From: UBA964 sp037444685
GTDB taxonomy: Bacteria; Pseudomonadota; Gammaproteobacteria; Steroidobacterales; Steroidobacteraceae
Assembly (NCBI GenBank): GCA_037444685.1
Contig: JBBILX010000007.1
Coordinates: 127,107 to 191,106 of the forward strand
Length of the DNA: 64,000 bases
Reading direction: 5' to 3'
Shown: positions 25,301-36,478 of the stretch, one piece after another
Layout of the letters: each line of letters starts with the position of its first letter
How positions within the stretch are numbered: the first letter of the stretch is position 1
Program-made: the position numbers and the translations under genes
The notes under the pieces: model-generated
The model's input: the letters and a program-made list of their open reading frames with translations, nothing else
Told to the model about the DNA's origin: nothing
Databases searched by the model: none

Positions 25301-26497
25301 TCAGAGCGAAGCGCGCAGGTCCTGCAGCCGCGCACCGCGCGGCGCTCGGTTCCAGCCGCGCGTCAGAACCATCACCTTGACCGCCTCGCCCATCTCACCG
25401 GGCAGCAGCAATCGCTTGACTCCCTGCAGCTGCGCGAACCAGCGCGCTCCGCTGGCGGGTTCGCCCTCGACGAGGCGCTCGATCCCGAGCGAGAGCAGGA
25501 ACGCCGCCTGTGTCGCGAATGCCGCCACCTCCAGCCCAGCCGCCTCCGCGGCCTCCGCGATGCGCGTGAAGTCGACCCAGGCGGTAATGTCCGTGAGCCC
25601 GGGATAACGGAACGGATCGTCGTGCGCGCGCTGTCGAAAATGGCAGCGCAGCGTCCCCGAAACACGCTGCGGGTGATAATAATGGCGCCGCGGCAGTCCG
25701 TAGTCGACGAGGATCACGGCTCCGCGCTCGAGCGCGCCGCCGAGCTCCGCGACCCAGGCCGCGGCACGCGGGCAGAGCTCGCCGCAGTAACCCTCCGGCA
25801 GCTTGTCCACGACGCCCTCGAGCAGCCGGTGGACTTCGGCCAGCCACGCGGCATCGGCGGGATCGTCGGGGTCGGGCGCGCGCGCGGCCCACCGCAGCCC
25901 CTCCGCGCCGACCGCGACCCCGAGGCGCTGCGGCCGCCCGCCGATCATTATGAAGCGGTCGCAGGGAAGCGCATCGAGCAGTTCGTTGGCGAAGATCACC
26001 CCGACGTGGCGGTCCGGTGGCCGGTCAAGCCAGCGCGCGCGTCTGAACGCCGTGCCGTCGCGACCAATCTCCTCGCGCTGCCGGGCGCGCAGATCGGCGC
26101 TGACTTCGAGCAGCGAGTACGGCACGTCGCGATAGCCGAGGGTGCCGAGTTCGTGCAGCACGACGCGCGCGAAACGGCCCGACCCGGGACCGGCTTCTAG
26201 CACGCCGCCACCGGTCGCCTCGAGCACCTCAGCGAACTGGCGCGCGAACGTGCGCGCGAACAGATCCGAGATCTCCGGCGCCGTGACGAAGTCGCCGCCA
26301 GCGCCGAACTTGGTCGCGCCCGCGCTGTAGTAACCGAGACCGGGCGCATAGAGCGCAGCGTCCATGTACTCGTCGAAAGCGAGCCAGCCGCCGGCGCGAT
26401 CGATGCGCGCGCGCAGCTCCGCCTCCATGCGCGCCACGTGCGCGCGCTCCGCGGCACCGAGCTCGGGCAACGTTGTCGGCGTGCACGGCGTCGTCAT
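25301..26497 (-). CDS. MidA/NDUFAF7-like SAM-dependent methyltransferase (COG1565)
   Basis: 398 residues. Family motifs are GWLAFDEYMDAALYAPGLGY near the N-terminus, GGDFVTAPEISDLFARTFA, motif I VLEAGPGSGRFA, FANELLDALPCDRF, and VDYGLPRRHYYHPQR further on. Relatives methylate an arginine of complex I in mitochondria; the bacterial substrate is not established. The start faces the pteridine reductase gene across 11 bases, so the two are divergent. Confidence 0.9.
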   Translation of the reverse strand: MTTPCTPTTLPELGAAERAHVARMEAELRARIDRAGGWLAFDEYMDAALYAPGLGYYSAGATKFGAGGDFVTAPEISDLFARTFARQFAEVLEATGGGVLEAGPGSGRFARVVLHELGTLGYRDVPYSLLEVSADLRARQREEIGRDGTAFRRARWLDRPPDRHVGVIFANELLDALPCDRFIMIGGRPQRLGVAVGAEGLRWAARAPDPDDPADAAWLAEVHRLLEGVVDKLPEGYCGELCPRAAAWVAELGGALERGAVILVDYGLPRRHYYHPQRVSGTLRCHFRQRAHDDPFRYPGLTDITAWVDFTRIAEAAEAAGLEVAAFATQAAFLLSLGIERLVEGEPASGARWFAQLQGVKRLLLPGEMGEAVKVMVLTRGWNRAPRGARLQDLRASL

Positions 26498-26508
26498 AAG
26501 CTGCCGCC

Positions 26509-27270
26509 ATGAGTTCGCCGCCCCCAGCCCCGCTTGACGGCAAGGTCGTACTGGTCACGGGTGCGGCACGCCGAGTCGGCGCAGAGATCGCCCGCGCGCT
26601 GCACCGTTGCGGCGCGGCGGTCGCCATCCACTGCAACCGCTCCCGCGCCGACGCCGACCGCCTCGCCGGCGAACTCGAGGCGCTGCGATCCGGCAGCGCC
26701 GTCGTGCTGCAATCGAACCTGCTCGACGCCGGCGCGCCGGCGCGACTCGTCGACGCCACGCTCGCGCGCTACGGTCAGCTCGATATCCTTGTCAACAACG
26801 CCTCGACGTTCTACGCCACGCCGCTCGGGGAAATCAGCGAGGCGCAGTGGGACGACCTCATCGGTTCGAACCTCAAGGCGCCGCTGTTCCTGTCGCAGGC
26901 GGCGATGACGCCGCTGCGACTCGCGCGCGGCCTCGTCCTCAACATGGTCGACATCCACGGGATGCGCCCGCTGCGCCGCTATCCGGTCTACAGCGCAGCG
27001 AAAGCCGGACTGATCATGCTGACGCGATCGCTGGCGCGGGAGATGGGCCCGCATGTGCGCGTCAACGGCATCGCGCCGGGGCCCGTGATGTGGCCCGAGG
27101 ACGGCACGGCCGACGGCGAGCTGCAACGCAAGATCGTCGATCGCACGGCGCTCAAACGCTCGGGTTCCGCGCGGGACATCGCCCGGGCCGCCGTGTTCTT
27201 CGCCACCGAGGCCCCGTTCGTCACCGGACAGATCCTCGCCGTCGACGGCGGCCGCAGTATCGGCTGGTAG
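26509..27270 (+). CDS. pteridine reductase (short-chain dehydrogenase, FolM/PTR1-like)
   Basis: 253 residues. The SDR cofactor motif TGAARRVGAEIA (with the TGxxxRxG variant diagnostic of pteridine reductases), NNAS, Ser/Tyr/Lys centre around YPVYSAAKAGLIMLT and the PGPVMWPEDG loop fit PTR1/FolM. It reduces dihydrofolate/dihydrobiopterin with NADPH. Its position tail-to-tail with folK and folB strengthens the pterin role. Confidence 0.9.
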   Translation: MSSPPPAPLDGKVVLVTGAARRVGAEIARALHRCGAAVAIHCNRSRADADRLAGELEALRSGSAVVLQSNLLDAGAPARLVDATLARYGQLDILVNNASTFYATPLGEISEAQWDDLIGSNLKAPLFLSQAAMTPLRLARGLVLNMVDIHGMRPLRRYPVYSAAKAGLIMLTRSLAREMGPHVRVNGIAPGPVMWPEDGTADGELQRKIVDRTALKRSGSARDIARAAVFFATEAPFVTGQILAVDGGRSIGW

Positions 27271-27278
27271 GGCGCGGC

Positions 27279-27758
27279 TCATAGTTCCACGCGTTGCATC
27301 GCGTGGTCGCGCGGAAAGCGCGCCCAGAGCGCGGCCATGGTCTCCCCCGCGGTGGGATGCCGCAGGTCGGGCGCGATCTCGGCGAGCGGACCGAGCATGT
27401 ACGGGCGTCGCAGCAGATCGGGCCGCGGCAGTGTCAGGCCCGGACGCTCGCAGACCAGATCGCCATAGAGCAGGATATCCAGATCCATGCGGCGCGGCGC
27501 CCACTTCGGCGCGTCCCTTGGCCGCCCGCACAGAGCCTCGATGCGCTGCAGTTCGGCGATCACGGACTCGACGGGACGGTCCGTCTCGAAACCCGCCACA
27601 AGATTGACGAAGTCGGGGCCGTCGAAGCCGACCGCGCGGTTCCGCCATGCGCTCGACAGCGTCACGTGGTCGAAGGTCCGTTCGAGCTCGTCGCGGGCCA
27701 GACGCAGGTTGGCGTGCGCGTCGACATTGCTGCCGGCCGCGACGAAGACCCGGGTCAT
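27279..27758 (-). CDS. folK: 2-amino-4-hydroxy-6-hydroxymethyldihydropteridine pyrophosphokinase
   Basis: 159 residues, HPPK fold. It has AAGSNVDAHANLRLA at the N-terminus, KWAPRRMDLDILLYGD (the RxxDxD magnesium/ATP motif) and LPRPDLLRRPYMLGPLAEIAPD (the LxxPHP-type motif). It transfers pyrophosphate from ATP to 6-hydroxymethyl-dihydropterin in folate synthesis. It starts 17 bases after folB. Confidence 0.95.
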   Translation of the reverse strand: MTRVFVAAGSNVDAHANLRLARDELERTFDHVTLSSAWRNRAVGFDGPDFVNLVAGFETDRPVESVIAELQRIEALCGRPRDAPKWAPRRMDLDILLYGDLVCERPGLTLPRPDLLRRPYMLGPLAEIAPDLRHPTAGETMAALWARFPRDHAMQRVEL

Positions 27759-27775
27759 GCCGTCGTGCGCTCCGT

Positions 27776-28156
27776 TCAGCGGAGATCAGCGCGCGTGCGT
27801 TCGATCGAGACGCCAACGTCCCGCGAGCCGCGGATGGCTCCCGGTTTGTTGATCGAGAGCCGGATCCACTCGACGCCGAACTCCTCGAGCACGAGCAGTG
27901 CGACGCGGTGAGCCAGCGTCTCGACAAGCTGGAACTCCGAGGCGCCGACGTAGGCGATGATCCGTTTGGCGACACGCTTGTAGTCGAGCGTGTCCTCGAC
28001 GCGATCGGTGGCGGCCGCGCGGCGGCAGTCGACCGGCAGTTCGAAGTCGATCACCACCTTCTGGCGGATGCGCCGCTCCCAGTCGATGAAGCCGATCAGG
28101 CACTCGACTTCGAGACCGCGCAGGAAGATCCGGTCGCCGTTCCGTGCTGGATTCAT
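27776..28156 (-). CDS. folB: dihydroneopterin aldolase
   Basis: 126 residues. GDRIFLRGLEVECLIGFIDWER, the catalytic ETLAHRVALLVLEEF region (glutamate and conserved lysine/tyrosine neighbours) and INKPGAIRGSRDVGVSIER are typical FolB. It cleaves dihydroneopterin to the substrate of FolK, which is the next gene. I choose ATG 28156, overlapping the tsaD stop as ATGA; an in-frame ATG nine codons earlier lies inside tsaD. Confidence 0.93.
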   Translation of the reverse strand: MNPARNGDRIFLRGLEVECLIGFIDWERRIRQKVVIDFELPVDCRRAAATDRVEDTLDYKRVAKRIIAYVGASEFQLVETLAHRVALLVLEEFGVEWIRLSINKPGAIRGSRDVGVSIERTRADLR

Positions 28157-29193
28157 GGTTGCTGTAGCGTCGCGAGGGGCCATTGGGCGCGAGCGCGGAT
28201 CGTGAGCGGCTCGCGCTCGCCGGCGGCGAGCCGCGCGAGCCCGGCCACCGCGATCATCGCCGCGTTGTCGGTGCAGAATTCGAGGCGCGGATAATACACG
28301 CGCACCCCGCGCCGCTCCGCCCCCGCCGACAGGCCCGCGCGGAGCGCCCGGTTGGCGCTGACGCCGCCGCTGACGACGAGCACCCCGTGACCGGTCGCGT
28401 CGAGCGCGCGCAGCGCCTTGGCGACGAGCGTGTCGACGATCGCCGACTGTACGCTTGCGGCGATGTCCGCTGCACCGACGGCGCCGTCCGCCACGGCGCG
28501 CCGGACGGCAGTCTTGAGACCAGAGAAGCTGAACTCCAGACCCGGACGATCGAGCATGGGCCTTGGCAGCTCGAGCGCGTCGCGCCGACCGGTCTCGGCG
28601 AGCCGGGCGAGCTCGGGGCCTCCCGGGTAGGGCAGACCGAGCAGCTTGGCGCTCTTGTCGAAGGCCTCGCCAGCGGCATCGTCGCGGGTCTCGCCGAGCA
28701 GCCGGTATCGACCGAGGGCTTCGACCTCGATCAGCATCGTGTGCCCGCCCGAGACCAGCAGCGCCAGATGCGGCAGCGGCGGCGGGTCCGGATCGAGCGA
28801 CGGCGCGAACAGATGCCCTTCGAGATGGTGGACGCCGACCGCCGGAACACCCCAGGCGAACGCCAGCGCGCGCCCGAGCGCTGCGCCGGTCAACAGGGCG
28901 CCGATCAGCCCCGGGCCGGCCGTGAAGGCGACGCCATCGACGGGCGGCGCCCCTGCCTGCCGCGGCGCCAAGCCGCGGCGGCCGGCCGCGGCCGTCGCGA
29001 GGGCGAGCACGCGTTCTATCATCGGCAGCAGCCGCGTCACGTGATCGCGCGAGGCGAGTTCCGGCACGACCCCGCCATACAGGCGGTGCAGGTCGATCTG
29101 GCTGAAGACCTCATGCCCCAGCAGGCCCGCCTCGGCATCGAGCACCGCCACGGCCGTTTCGTCACAGGAAGTCTCGATTGCGAGCACGCGCAT
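28153..29193 (-). CDS. tsaD: tRNA threonylcarbamoyladenosine transferase TsaD
   Basis: 346 residues. It begins MRVLAIETSCDETAVAVLD. VGVHHLEGHLFA carries the iron-binding histidines; LLVSGGHTMLIEV, FDKSAKLLGLPYPGG, FSFSGLKTAV and VVSGGVSANRALR complete the Gcp/TsaD pattern. It transfers the threonylcarbamoyl group to A37 of ANN-decoding tRNAs. Upstream in-frame sequence to 29247 lacks similarity. It is divergent from rpsU, the common gammaproteobacterial arrangement, and overlaps folB by four bases. Confidence 0.97.
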   Translation of the reverse strand: MRVLAIETSCDETAVAVLDAEAGLLGHEVFSQIDLHRLYGGVVPELASRDHVTRLLPMIERVLALATAAAGRRGLAPRQAGAPPVDGVAFTAGPGLIGALLTGAALGRALAFAWGVPAVGVHHLEGHLFAPSLDPDPPPLPHLALLVSGGHTMLIEVEALGRYRLLGETRDDAAGEAFDKSAKLLGLPYPGGPELARLAETGRRDALELPRPMLDRPGLEFSFSGLKTAVRRAVADGAVGAADIAASVQSAIVDTLVAKALRALDATGHGVLVVSGGVSANRALRAGLSAGAERRGVRVYYPRLEFCTDNAAMIAVAGLARLAAGEREPLTIRARAQWPLATLQQP

Positions 29194-29317
29194 CGCCGCA
29201 TCATACCGGCGGGCTCGCGGTGGCTTGCGCGGTCGCGGCGGCGTCATTACAATCCCGCCCCTCGCTCGGTCCGCCCGTCGAGAGAAAATCCAATCATTTC
29301 AACGGTTTGAGGTTTCG

Positions 29318-29524
29318 ATGCCCAGCGTTCGTGTCCGCGAGAACGAATATTTCGACGCCGCCCTGCGCCGCTTCAAGCGAGCCTGCGAGAAGGCCGGCGT
29401 GCTGACCGAACTGCGACGGCGCGAGTTCTACGAGAAGCCCACTCAGGAGCGGAAGCGCAAGAAGGCGGCCGCCGTCAAGCGGCACCTCAAGCGCAATGCG
29501 CGCAACGTCGCCGCGCCGCGCTGA
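29318..29524 (+). CDS. rpsU: 30S ribosomal protein S21
   Basis: 68 residues. SVRVRENEYFDAALRRFKRACEK and REFYEKPTQERKRKKAAAVKRH are diagnostic. First gene of the macromolecular-synthesis operon; yqeY follows after 32 bases. The short A/T-richer segment just upstream (29285-29310) probably holds the promoter and leader. Confidence 0.98.
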   Translation: MPSVRVRENEYFDAALRRFKRACEKAGVLTELRRREFYEKPTQERKRKKAAAVKRHLKRNARNVAAPR

Positions 29525-29556
29525 GAGCGCCGCGCCGACACGCCGCGAAGCCGTTC

Positions 29557-30003
29557 GTGACGCTCAAGGAGCGCATCACCGAGGACATGAAGGCCGCGAT
29601 GCGGGCCGGGGAGAAGGAACGCCTCGGCGTCATCCGCATGCTGCAGGCCGCCATCAAGCAGCGCGAGGTCGACGAGCGCATCACGCTCGATGACGCCCAG
29701 GTGCTCGCGGTGCTCGAGAAAATGCTCAAGCAGCGCAAGGAATCGATCGCCCAATACGAATCCGGCGGTCGCGCCGACCTCGTCGCCAAGGAGAGCGCCG
29801 AGATCGCGGTGCTGCAGGCCTACCTGCCCGCCCCGCTCAGCGAAGCCGAACTCGATGCGATCATCGCCAGCGCGATCGCCGAGACCGCAGCCTCGTCCAT
29901 CAAGGACATGGGCAAGGTCATGGGTCTGGTCAAGGCCAAGGCCATGGGCCGAGCGGACATGGGCGCCGTCGGCGCCCGAATCAAGGCCCGCCTCAGCGGC
30001 TGA
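29557..30003 (+). CDS. yqeY: GatB/YqeY domain protein
   Basis: 148 residues starting with GTG at 29557 (TLKERITEDMKAAMRAGEK). The family landmarks are LGVIRMLQAAIKQREVDE, QRKESIAQYESGGRADL and SIKDMGKVMGLVKAKAMGRAD. It resembles the tRNA-binding tail domain of GatB and may have a tRNA-related role. It is inserted between rpsU and dnaG, as in many gamma- and betaproteobacteria. Confidence 0.94.
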   Translation: MTLKERITEDMKAAMRAGEKERLGVIRMLQAAIKQREVDERITLDDAQVLAVLEKMLKQRKESIAQYESGGRADLVAKESAEIAVLQAYLPAPLSEAELDAIIASAIAETAASSIKDMGKVMGLVKAKAMGRADMGAVGARIKARLSG

Positions 30004-30036
30004 ACCGCGCACGCCGCGCGCGGGTAAGCTCCGCAC

Positions 30037-31875
30037 ATGGCGGGGTTGATCCCACAGTCCTTCATCGACGACCTGATCGCGCGAACCGACATCGTCGAGC
30101 TCATCGGCAGTCGCGTGCCGCTCAAGAAGGCCGGGCGCGAGTACCGCGCCTGCTGCCCCTTTCATATGGAGAAGACGCCGTCGTTCTGGGTCAGTCCCGA
30201 GAAGCAGTTCTACCACTGCTTCGGCTGCGGCGCCCACGGCACGGCGCTCGGTTTCCTGATGGACTACGACCGCATGAGCTTTCCCGAGGCGGTCGAGGAA
30301 CTCGCACAGCGCGCCGGCGTCGAGATCCCGCGCGAGGCACGCCGCGATGACGCGCGCGCCGTCGCCGAGCCGCTCTATGAGCTCAACGCGCGCGTGGCGG
30401 CCTTCTATGCCGAGCAGCTCGCACGCGATGCGCGTGCCCGCGACTATGCGCAGCGCCGTGGCCTGTCACCGGCCACCCTGCATCAGTTCCAGATCGGCTA
30501 CGCGCCGGATCGCTGGAACGAGGTGCTGGCCCGGTTCGGCGGCAGCGAGCGCGAGCGACGCGCACTCGTCGATGTCGGCCTCGTGATCGAAAGAGACGCG
30601 CGCACTGCGCGCGACGACGAACGTTACTACGACCGCTTCCGCGACCGCTTGATGTTCCCGATCCGCGATGCGCGCGGCCGCGTGATCGCGTTTGGCGGAC
30701 GTGTAATCGGTCCGGGCGAGCCGAAATACCTGAACTCGCCGGAGACGACGCTGTTCCACAAGGGGCGCGAGCTCTACGGCCTGTACGAGACGCGGCGCGG
30801 CGAGAGCGGACCGTCGCGCAGCAGGCTGTTGCGACTGCTCGTCGTCGAGGGCTACATGGACGTCGTCCGTCTGCATCAGTCCGACATCCGCTATGCCGTC
30901 GCGACGCTCGGTACGGCGACCACCCCCGAGCACCTTAAGCGGCTGTTCCGCCTCGTCAGTGAGGTCGTGTTCTGCTTCGACGGCGATCGCGCCGGCCGTG
31001 CCGCCGCGTGGCGCGCGCTCGGCAACGCGCTGCCGGAAGCGCGCGAGGGCCGCGAGATCCGCTTCCTGTTCCTGCCCGAGGGCGAGGACCCCGACAGTCT
31101 GGTCGGCCGCGAAGGCCGCGAGGCGTTCGAGGCGCGTCTCGGCGATGCACTACCGTTGTCCGAGTACCTGCTGCAGGAACTCGGCGCGCAGTTCGATCTC
31201 GCGCACGCCGACGGGCGCGCGCGTTTCGCGGCGGCCGCCCAGCCGCTGCTCGCCAGGGTTCCGCAGGGGGTATTCCGCGAGTTGCTCGTGGCGCGTGTCG
31301 CCGAGACGATCGGATTGCCGACCGAGCGGCTCGAGCGTCTGTGGGCCGCTGGCGCAGCGGGCGGCAAGCCGCTGGACGAACCGGCTGCCCGGCGACACGC
31401 CGCGAGGCCCGTCGGAGCGCGGGAGCCTGCGGCGCGTGCCGGCCGCGGCAGTCTCGTGCGCCAGGCCATTCACCTGCTGGTGCAATTCCCGCGCGCCGCA
31501 AATGACGTCGGCGCCGACCTCATCGATGCGCTCGAAGGCCTGCCGCAACCGGGAGTGCCGCTGTTGCGAGAGCTGCTCGCACGGCAGCGCGAGGACCCCT
31601 GCGTCAGCACGGCGCAGCTGCTGGAACGCTGGCGCGAGCGCGGCGAAGCGGCGCAGCTGGCGCGCCTCGCGCGCACGCCGATTCTGCTCGATGATCTGGC
31701 CGCCGCGGCGCGTGAACTCGGCACGCTGCTCGAGAAGCTCGCGGACGAAGGCGTTCGCGCACGGCTCGACGAACTGCTCCAGCGGGAGGCCGAGTTCGGC
31801 TGGACGGACGAAGAAAAATCGGAATTTCAAAGACTTATGTCCCGCCGGCGACCACGCCCTGCGCCGCTCGGCTGA
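30037..31875 (+). CDS. dnaG: DNA primase
   Basis: 612 residues. Zinc-binding domain with Cys40, His43, Cys61 and Cys64 (CPFHMEKTPSFW, YHCFGCG). The Toprim catalytic domain has RDARGRVIAFGGRVIG, EGYMDVVRL and VVFCFDGDRAGR acidic motifs. The C-terminal part (about 440-612) should bind DnaB. It synthesises RNA primers at the fork. Follows yqeY after 33 bases; rpoD follows after about 130 bases. Confidence 0.97.
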   Translation: MAGLIPQSFIDDLIARTDIVELIGSRVPLKKAGREYRACCPFHMEKTPSFWVSPEKQFYHCFGCGAHGTALGFLMDYDRMSFPEAVEELAQRAGVEIPREARRDDARAVAEPLYELNARVAAFYAEQLARDARARDYAQRRGLSPATLHQFQIGYAPDRWNEVLARFGGSERERRALVDVGLVIERDARTARDDERYYDRFRDRLMFPIRDARGRVIAFGGRVIGPGEPKYLNSPETTLFHKGRELYGLYETRRGESGPSRSRLLRLLVVEGYMDVVRLHQSDIRYAVATLGTATTPEHLKRLFRLVSEVVFCFDGDRAGRAAAWRALGNALPEAREGREIRFLFLPEGEDPDSLVGREGREAFEARLGDALPLSEYLLQELGAQFDLAHADGRARFAAAAQPLLARVPQGVFRELLVARVAETIGLPTERLERLWAAGAAGGKPLDEPAARRHAARPVGAREPAARAGRGSLVRQAIHLLVQFPRAANDVGADLIDALEGLPQPGVPLLRELLARQREDPCVSTAQLLERWRERGEAAQLARLARTPILLDDLAAAARELGTLLEKLADEGVRARLDELLQREAEFGWTDEEKSEFQRLMSRRRPRPAPLG

Positions 31876-32004
31876 AGCCTTCCGGAATCTGGCGGCGCCT
31901 CGTCTGTCTGAGTATCATTCGCGGTTCACCTGAATGAAGCGCCGGGCGGCCGCGACCCGGTGCCGCGGCCTAGCGCCTCGACCGCATCGGAATACCGCCA
32001 GACC

Positions 32005-34239
<2,235 letters not shown>

Positions 34240-34261
34240 CGGTGGCCCGCGGGTCCGCGCC

Positions 34262-34942
34262 CGTCAGAAGGGGCCGCGGCGAGGATGCCGCGGCCGAATA
34301 CCGGCGATAAACCCCCGGGGCTACGTGCGAGCCGCAGTCCGAGGTCGTCGAGCTTGACGATGCCGGCCACGAGCCTGTAGACCCCGACCGTCATGAGCAC
34401 CCCGATGGCTGCGAGCACCGACAATTGCGTCCCGAACGGTCGATGACTGACGGTTCCGAGGGCGATCACGATGATCTCTGCCGACAGGATGAAATCGGTG
34501 CGGATGGCACCCTTGATCCTGTCCCTCTCGAGCGCGGCGAGATCCACGCTCTCGTCGGCGACGGCTGCGAGCCGTTGCGCATGGCGCGCGGCTGCCTCCT
34601 GCCGGTGGAACAGTCTCTCGGCGACCTTCTCGAACCCCTCGTAGCAGAGAAACGCGCCGCCGACGATCAGCACAGCGGGACCACGGCCCACGGCGCCATA
34701 GCGCTGACGACGACCGCAGCCGGCACGAGTATCAGCTTGTTGACGATCGAGCCCTTGGCGACACCCCAGACGACCGGGAGCTCGCGGTCGGCGTGCAGAC
34801 CGGCGACCTGTCGGGCGTTCAGTGCGAGGTCGTCGCCGAGCACGCCCACCGTCTTCCGGGTCGCGACCTTGGTCAGCGTCGCGACGTCGTCGAGAATCGA
34901 CGCGATATCATCGATCAGTGCGAGCAGGCTGGTCCCGGCCAC
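34262..34942 (-). pseudogene. decayed DUF808 (YedI-like) membrane protein
   Basis: From GTG 34942 it reads AGTSLLALIDDIASILDDV, then LGDDLALNARQVAGLHADRE and KLILVPAAVVV, then stops at about 34677 (...VVPLC). The same protein resumes in another frame with GGAFLCYEGFEKVAERLFH, KGAIRTDFILSAEIIVIALG and VYRLVAGIVKLDDLGL. This indicates one missing base near 34678-34682. The 3' end is also truncated after FGRGILAAAP: the last one or two membrane helices of the usual about 300-residue protein are absent and the frame runs into rpoD. Both lesions make a functional product unlikely. Confidence 0.85.
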
Positions 34943-34971
34943 CGCAGTCCCTCGATCATGCGCTCGCCAGC

Positions 34972-35674
34972 TCAGCGCCAGGCGCCGAAGCAATACCAGT
35001 TCGCGCCGGCGGCGAGCCGGCCGGTGCGCGCGCTGTCGCGCCTCGGACCGACCGACACGGCCTCGCGTTGGGCAGCAGTTCCATGTGCAGCATCAGCCCG
35101 CCCGACCTCAGCACCCGATGCGCTTCGCGCAGCACCCGGCTGATCCCGGCGCGCGGTACTTCATGCAGGAACATCGGCGAGAACACGAAATCGAAGTTGC
35201 CGTCGGCGTAATCGAGCTGCTCGGCATTCATCTGCCGCAGCTCGAGCGCGCGTCCCGGGGAGCGAGCCCGCGCCAGCGCATAGCGCAGGCACGGCGCCGA
35301 GACGTCGAACCCGTGCACCCCGGCTTCGGGGAAGCGATCCTTCCAGGCGCCGGTGTGGTGTCCGATGGTGTAGCCCAGATCGAGTGTCCTCGCGGAGCGG
35401 AAGTCCGGTCGGGTCGCGCGGGCAGCGAGTTCCGCGCGACCGCGCTCGATGACCGGTCGCACGCTCTGGTAGACCATGTCCTTAGCCGTCACACGCACCG
35501 CCGAGTAGAAGCGGAAGTACTCGTGGGCGCGCAGCGCACGGTGCACTTCGGCGCCCGTGCGCGCCGGTCGACCGGAGCGCGCGAGACGCGGCGCCAACTC
35601 GCAGTCCAAGATGTGACGCGGCCCAAGGCCATTTCGTGCAGGACATGGCTGCGCAGGGCGGAGACAAAATTCAT
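34972..35674 (-). pseudogene. decayed SAM-dependent methyltransferase, third paralog
   Basis: Starts at ATG 35674 (MNFVSALRSHVLHEMA), then shifts frame near 35610. It continues as VHRALRAHEYFRFYSAVR, TLDLGYTIGHHTGAW, VHGFDVSAPCLRYALARARS and FDFVFSPMFLHEVP, then breaks after MLHMELLPNARP. A plausible original C-terminus (GANWYCFGAWR, stop at 34972) survives in another frame about 30 codons on, so an internal deletion plus frameshifts are likely. The core matches the methyltransferases at 9574-10692 and 38621-39853 (SAPCL/GAPML, HE(L/V), VL/IM-x-GG). I found no small partner gene beside it. Confidence 0.78.
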
Positions 35675-35978
35675 TCGCGCCTTATCATCGCGGCGTGCAG
35701 GCAGGCGCAGTTCGTGCTGCAGTTCCAGCATCGGGCTCACCGTTTCTGCGGATCGTGTGCCTGGCATCCAGACACTCGGACGCACGCCGTGCAGCATCGT
35801 CCGGTTCACAATCGGTGTCGAGGGATCCGCCCTTGCCCCGCGCAGGCCGTGCCTCGCGCGGCCGCCGGCAGGGCGCTCCGGGTGATGCCGTGTTCCGCAT
35901 CGGCTCGTCTCGATGCCATACTCGCGCAGCGATACCGACGCGCGCGGCCACGACCGGACCAATCCCGAGGACCTTGCG
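35675..35978. other. gene-free stretch upstream of rraA
   Basis: About 300 bases between the broken methyltransferase and the rraA-like gene. Long open frames exist on both strands only because of the high GC content; none shows domain-like sequence. It probably holds the promoter of the rraA-DUF938-amidohydrolase operon. I see no clear -10/-35 or repeat. Confidence 0.5.
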
Positions 35979-36470
35979 ATGCCTGCTGCCGATCTGCCCA
36001 GCATCTGCGATCTCTGCGACGCCTACCCCGACGAGGCGCGGGTCGCGGACGGAGTGTTCCGAAGTTTCGGCGCGCGCAGCGCCTTCGCCGGGCCGGCCGT
36101 GACGGTGCAGTGTCTCGAGGACAATGCGCTGATCGCCACGGTGCTAGAGGACGCCGGCGCGGGCCGTGTCCTCGCGGTCGACGGCGGCGGTTCGCTGCGG
36201 CGGGCGCTGTTCGGCGGCAACCTCGGCGCGCGCGCGCTGGCCAACGGCTGGTCTGGCGTCGTGATCTACGGCGCGGTCCGCGACGTCGAGGAGCTCGAAC
36301 GGATCGCGATCGGCGTATTCGCTCTCGGCGTCTGTCCGCTGCGGCCGCACAAGCGCGGCGCTGGTCAGCGCGACGTGCCGCTGCGATTCGCCGGCATCGA
36401 GATCGCGCCCGGAGACTGGATCTACGCCGACCGCAACGGCCTGATCGCTGCGCCGCGAGCACTCGCCTGA
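35979..36470 (+). CDS. rraA: RraA family protein
   Basis: 163 residues: ICDLCDAYPDEARVADGVF, FAGPAVTVQCLEDN, VLAVDGGGSLRRALFGGNLG (phosphate-binding-like glycine loop), VIYGAVRDVEEL and PGDWIYADRNGLI. This is the RraA fold; E. coli RraA inhibits RNase E, while other members are aldolases or decarboxylases. The length and N-terminus fit true RraA. ATG 35979 is chosen over 35913 because similarity starts there. The DUF938 gene begins 8 bases after its stop. Confidence 0.9.
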   Translation: MPAADLPSICDLCDAYPDEARVADGVFRSFGARSAFAGPAVTVQCLEDNALIATVLEDAGAGRVLAVDGGGSLRRALFGGNLGARALANGWSGVVIYGAVRDVEELERIAIGVFALGVCPLRPHKRGAGQRDVPLRFAGIEIAPGDWIYADRNGLIAAPRALA

Positions 36471-36478
36471 GCCGGCGT

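Noticed and set aside
35685..35951. Minus-strand open frame that might encode a small partner for the broken methyltransferase
   Set aside because: It lacks the DN-AE-RxRL core of the two partner proteins and has arginine/alanine-rich composition typical of a shadow frame.
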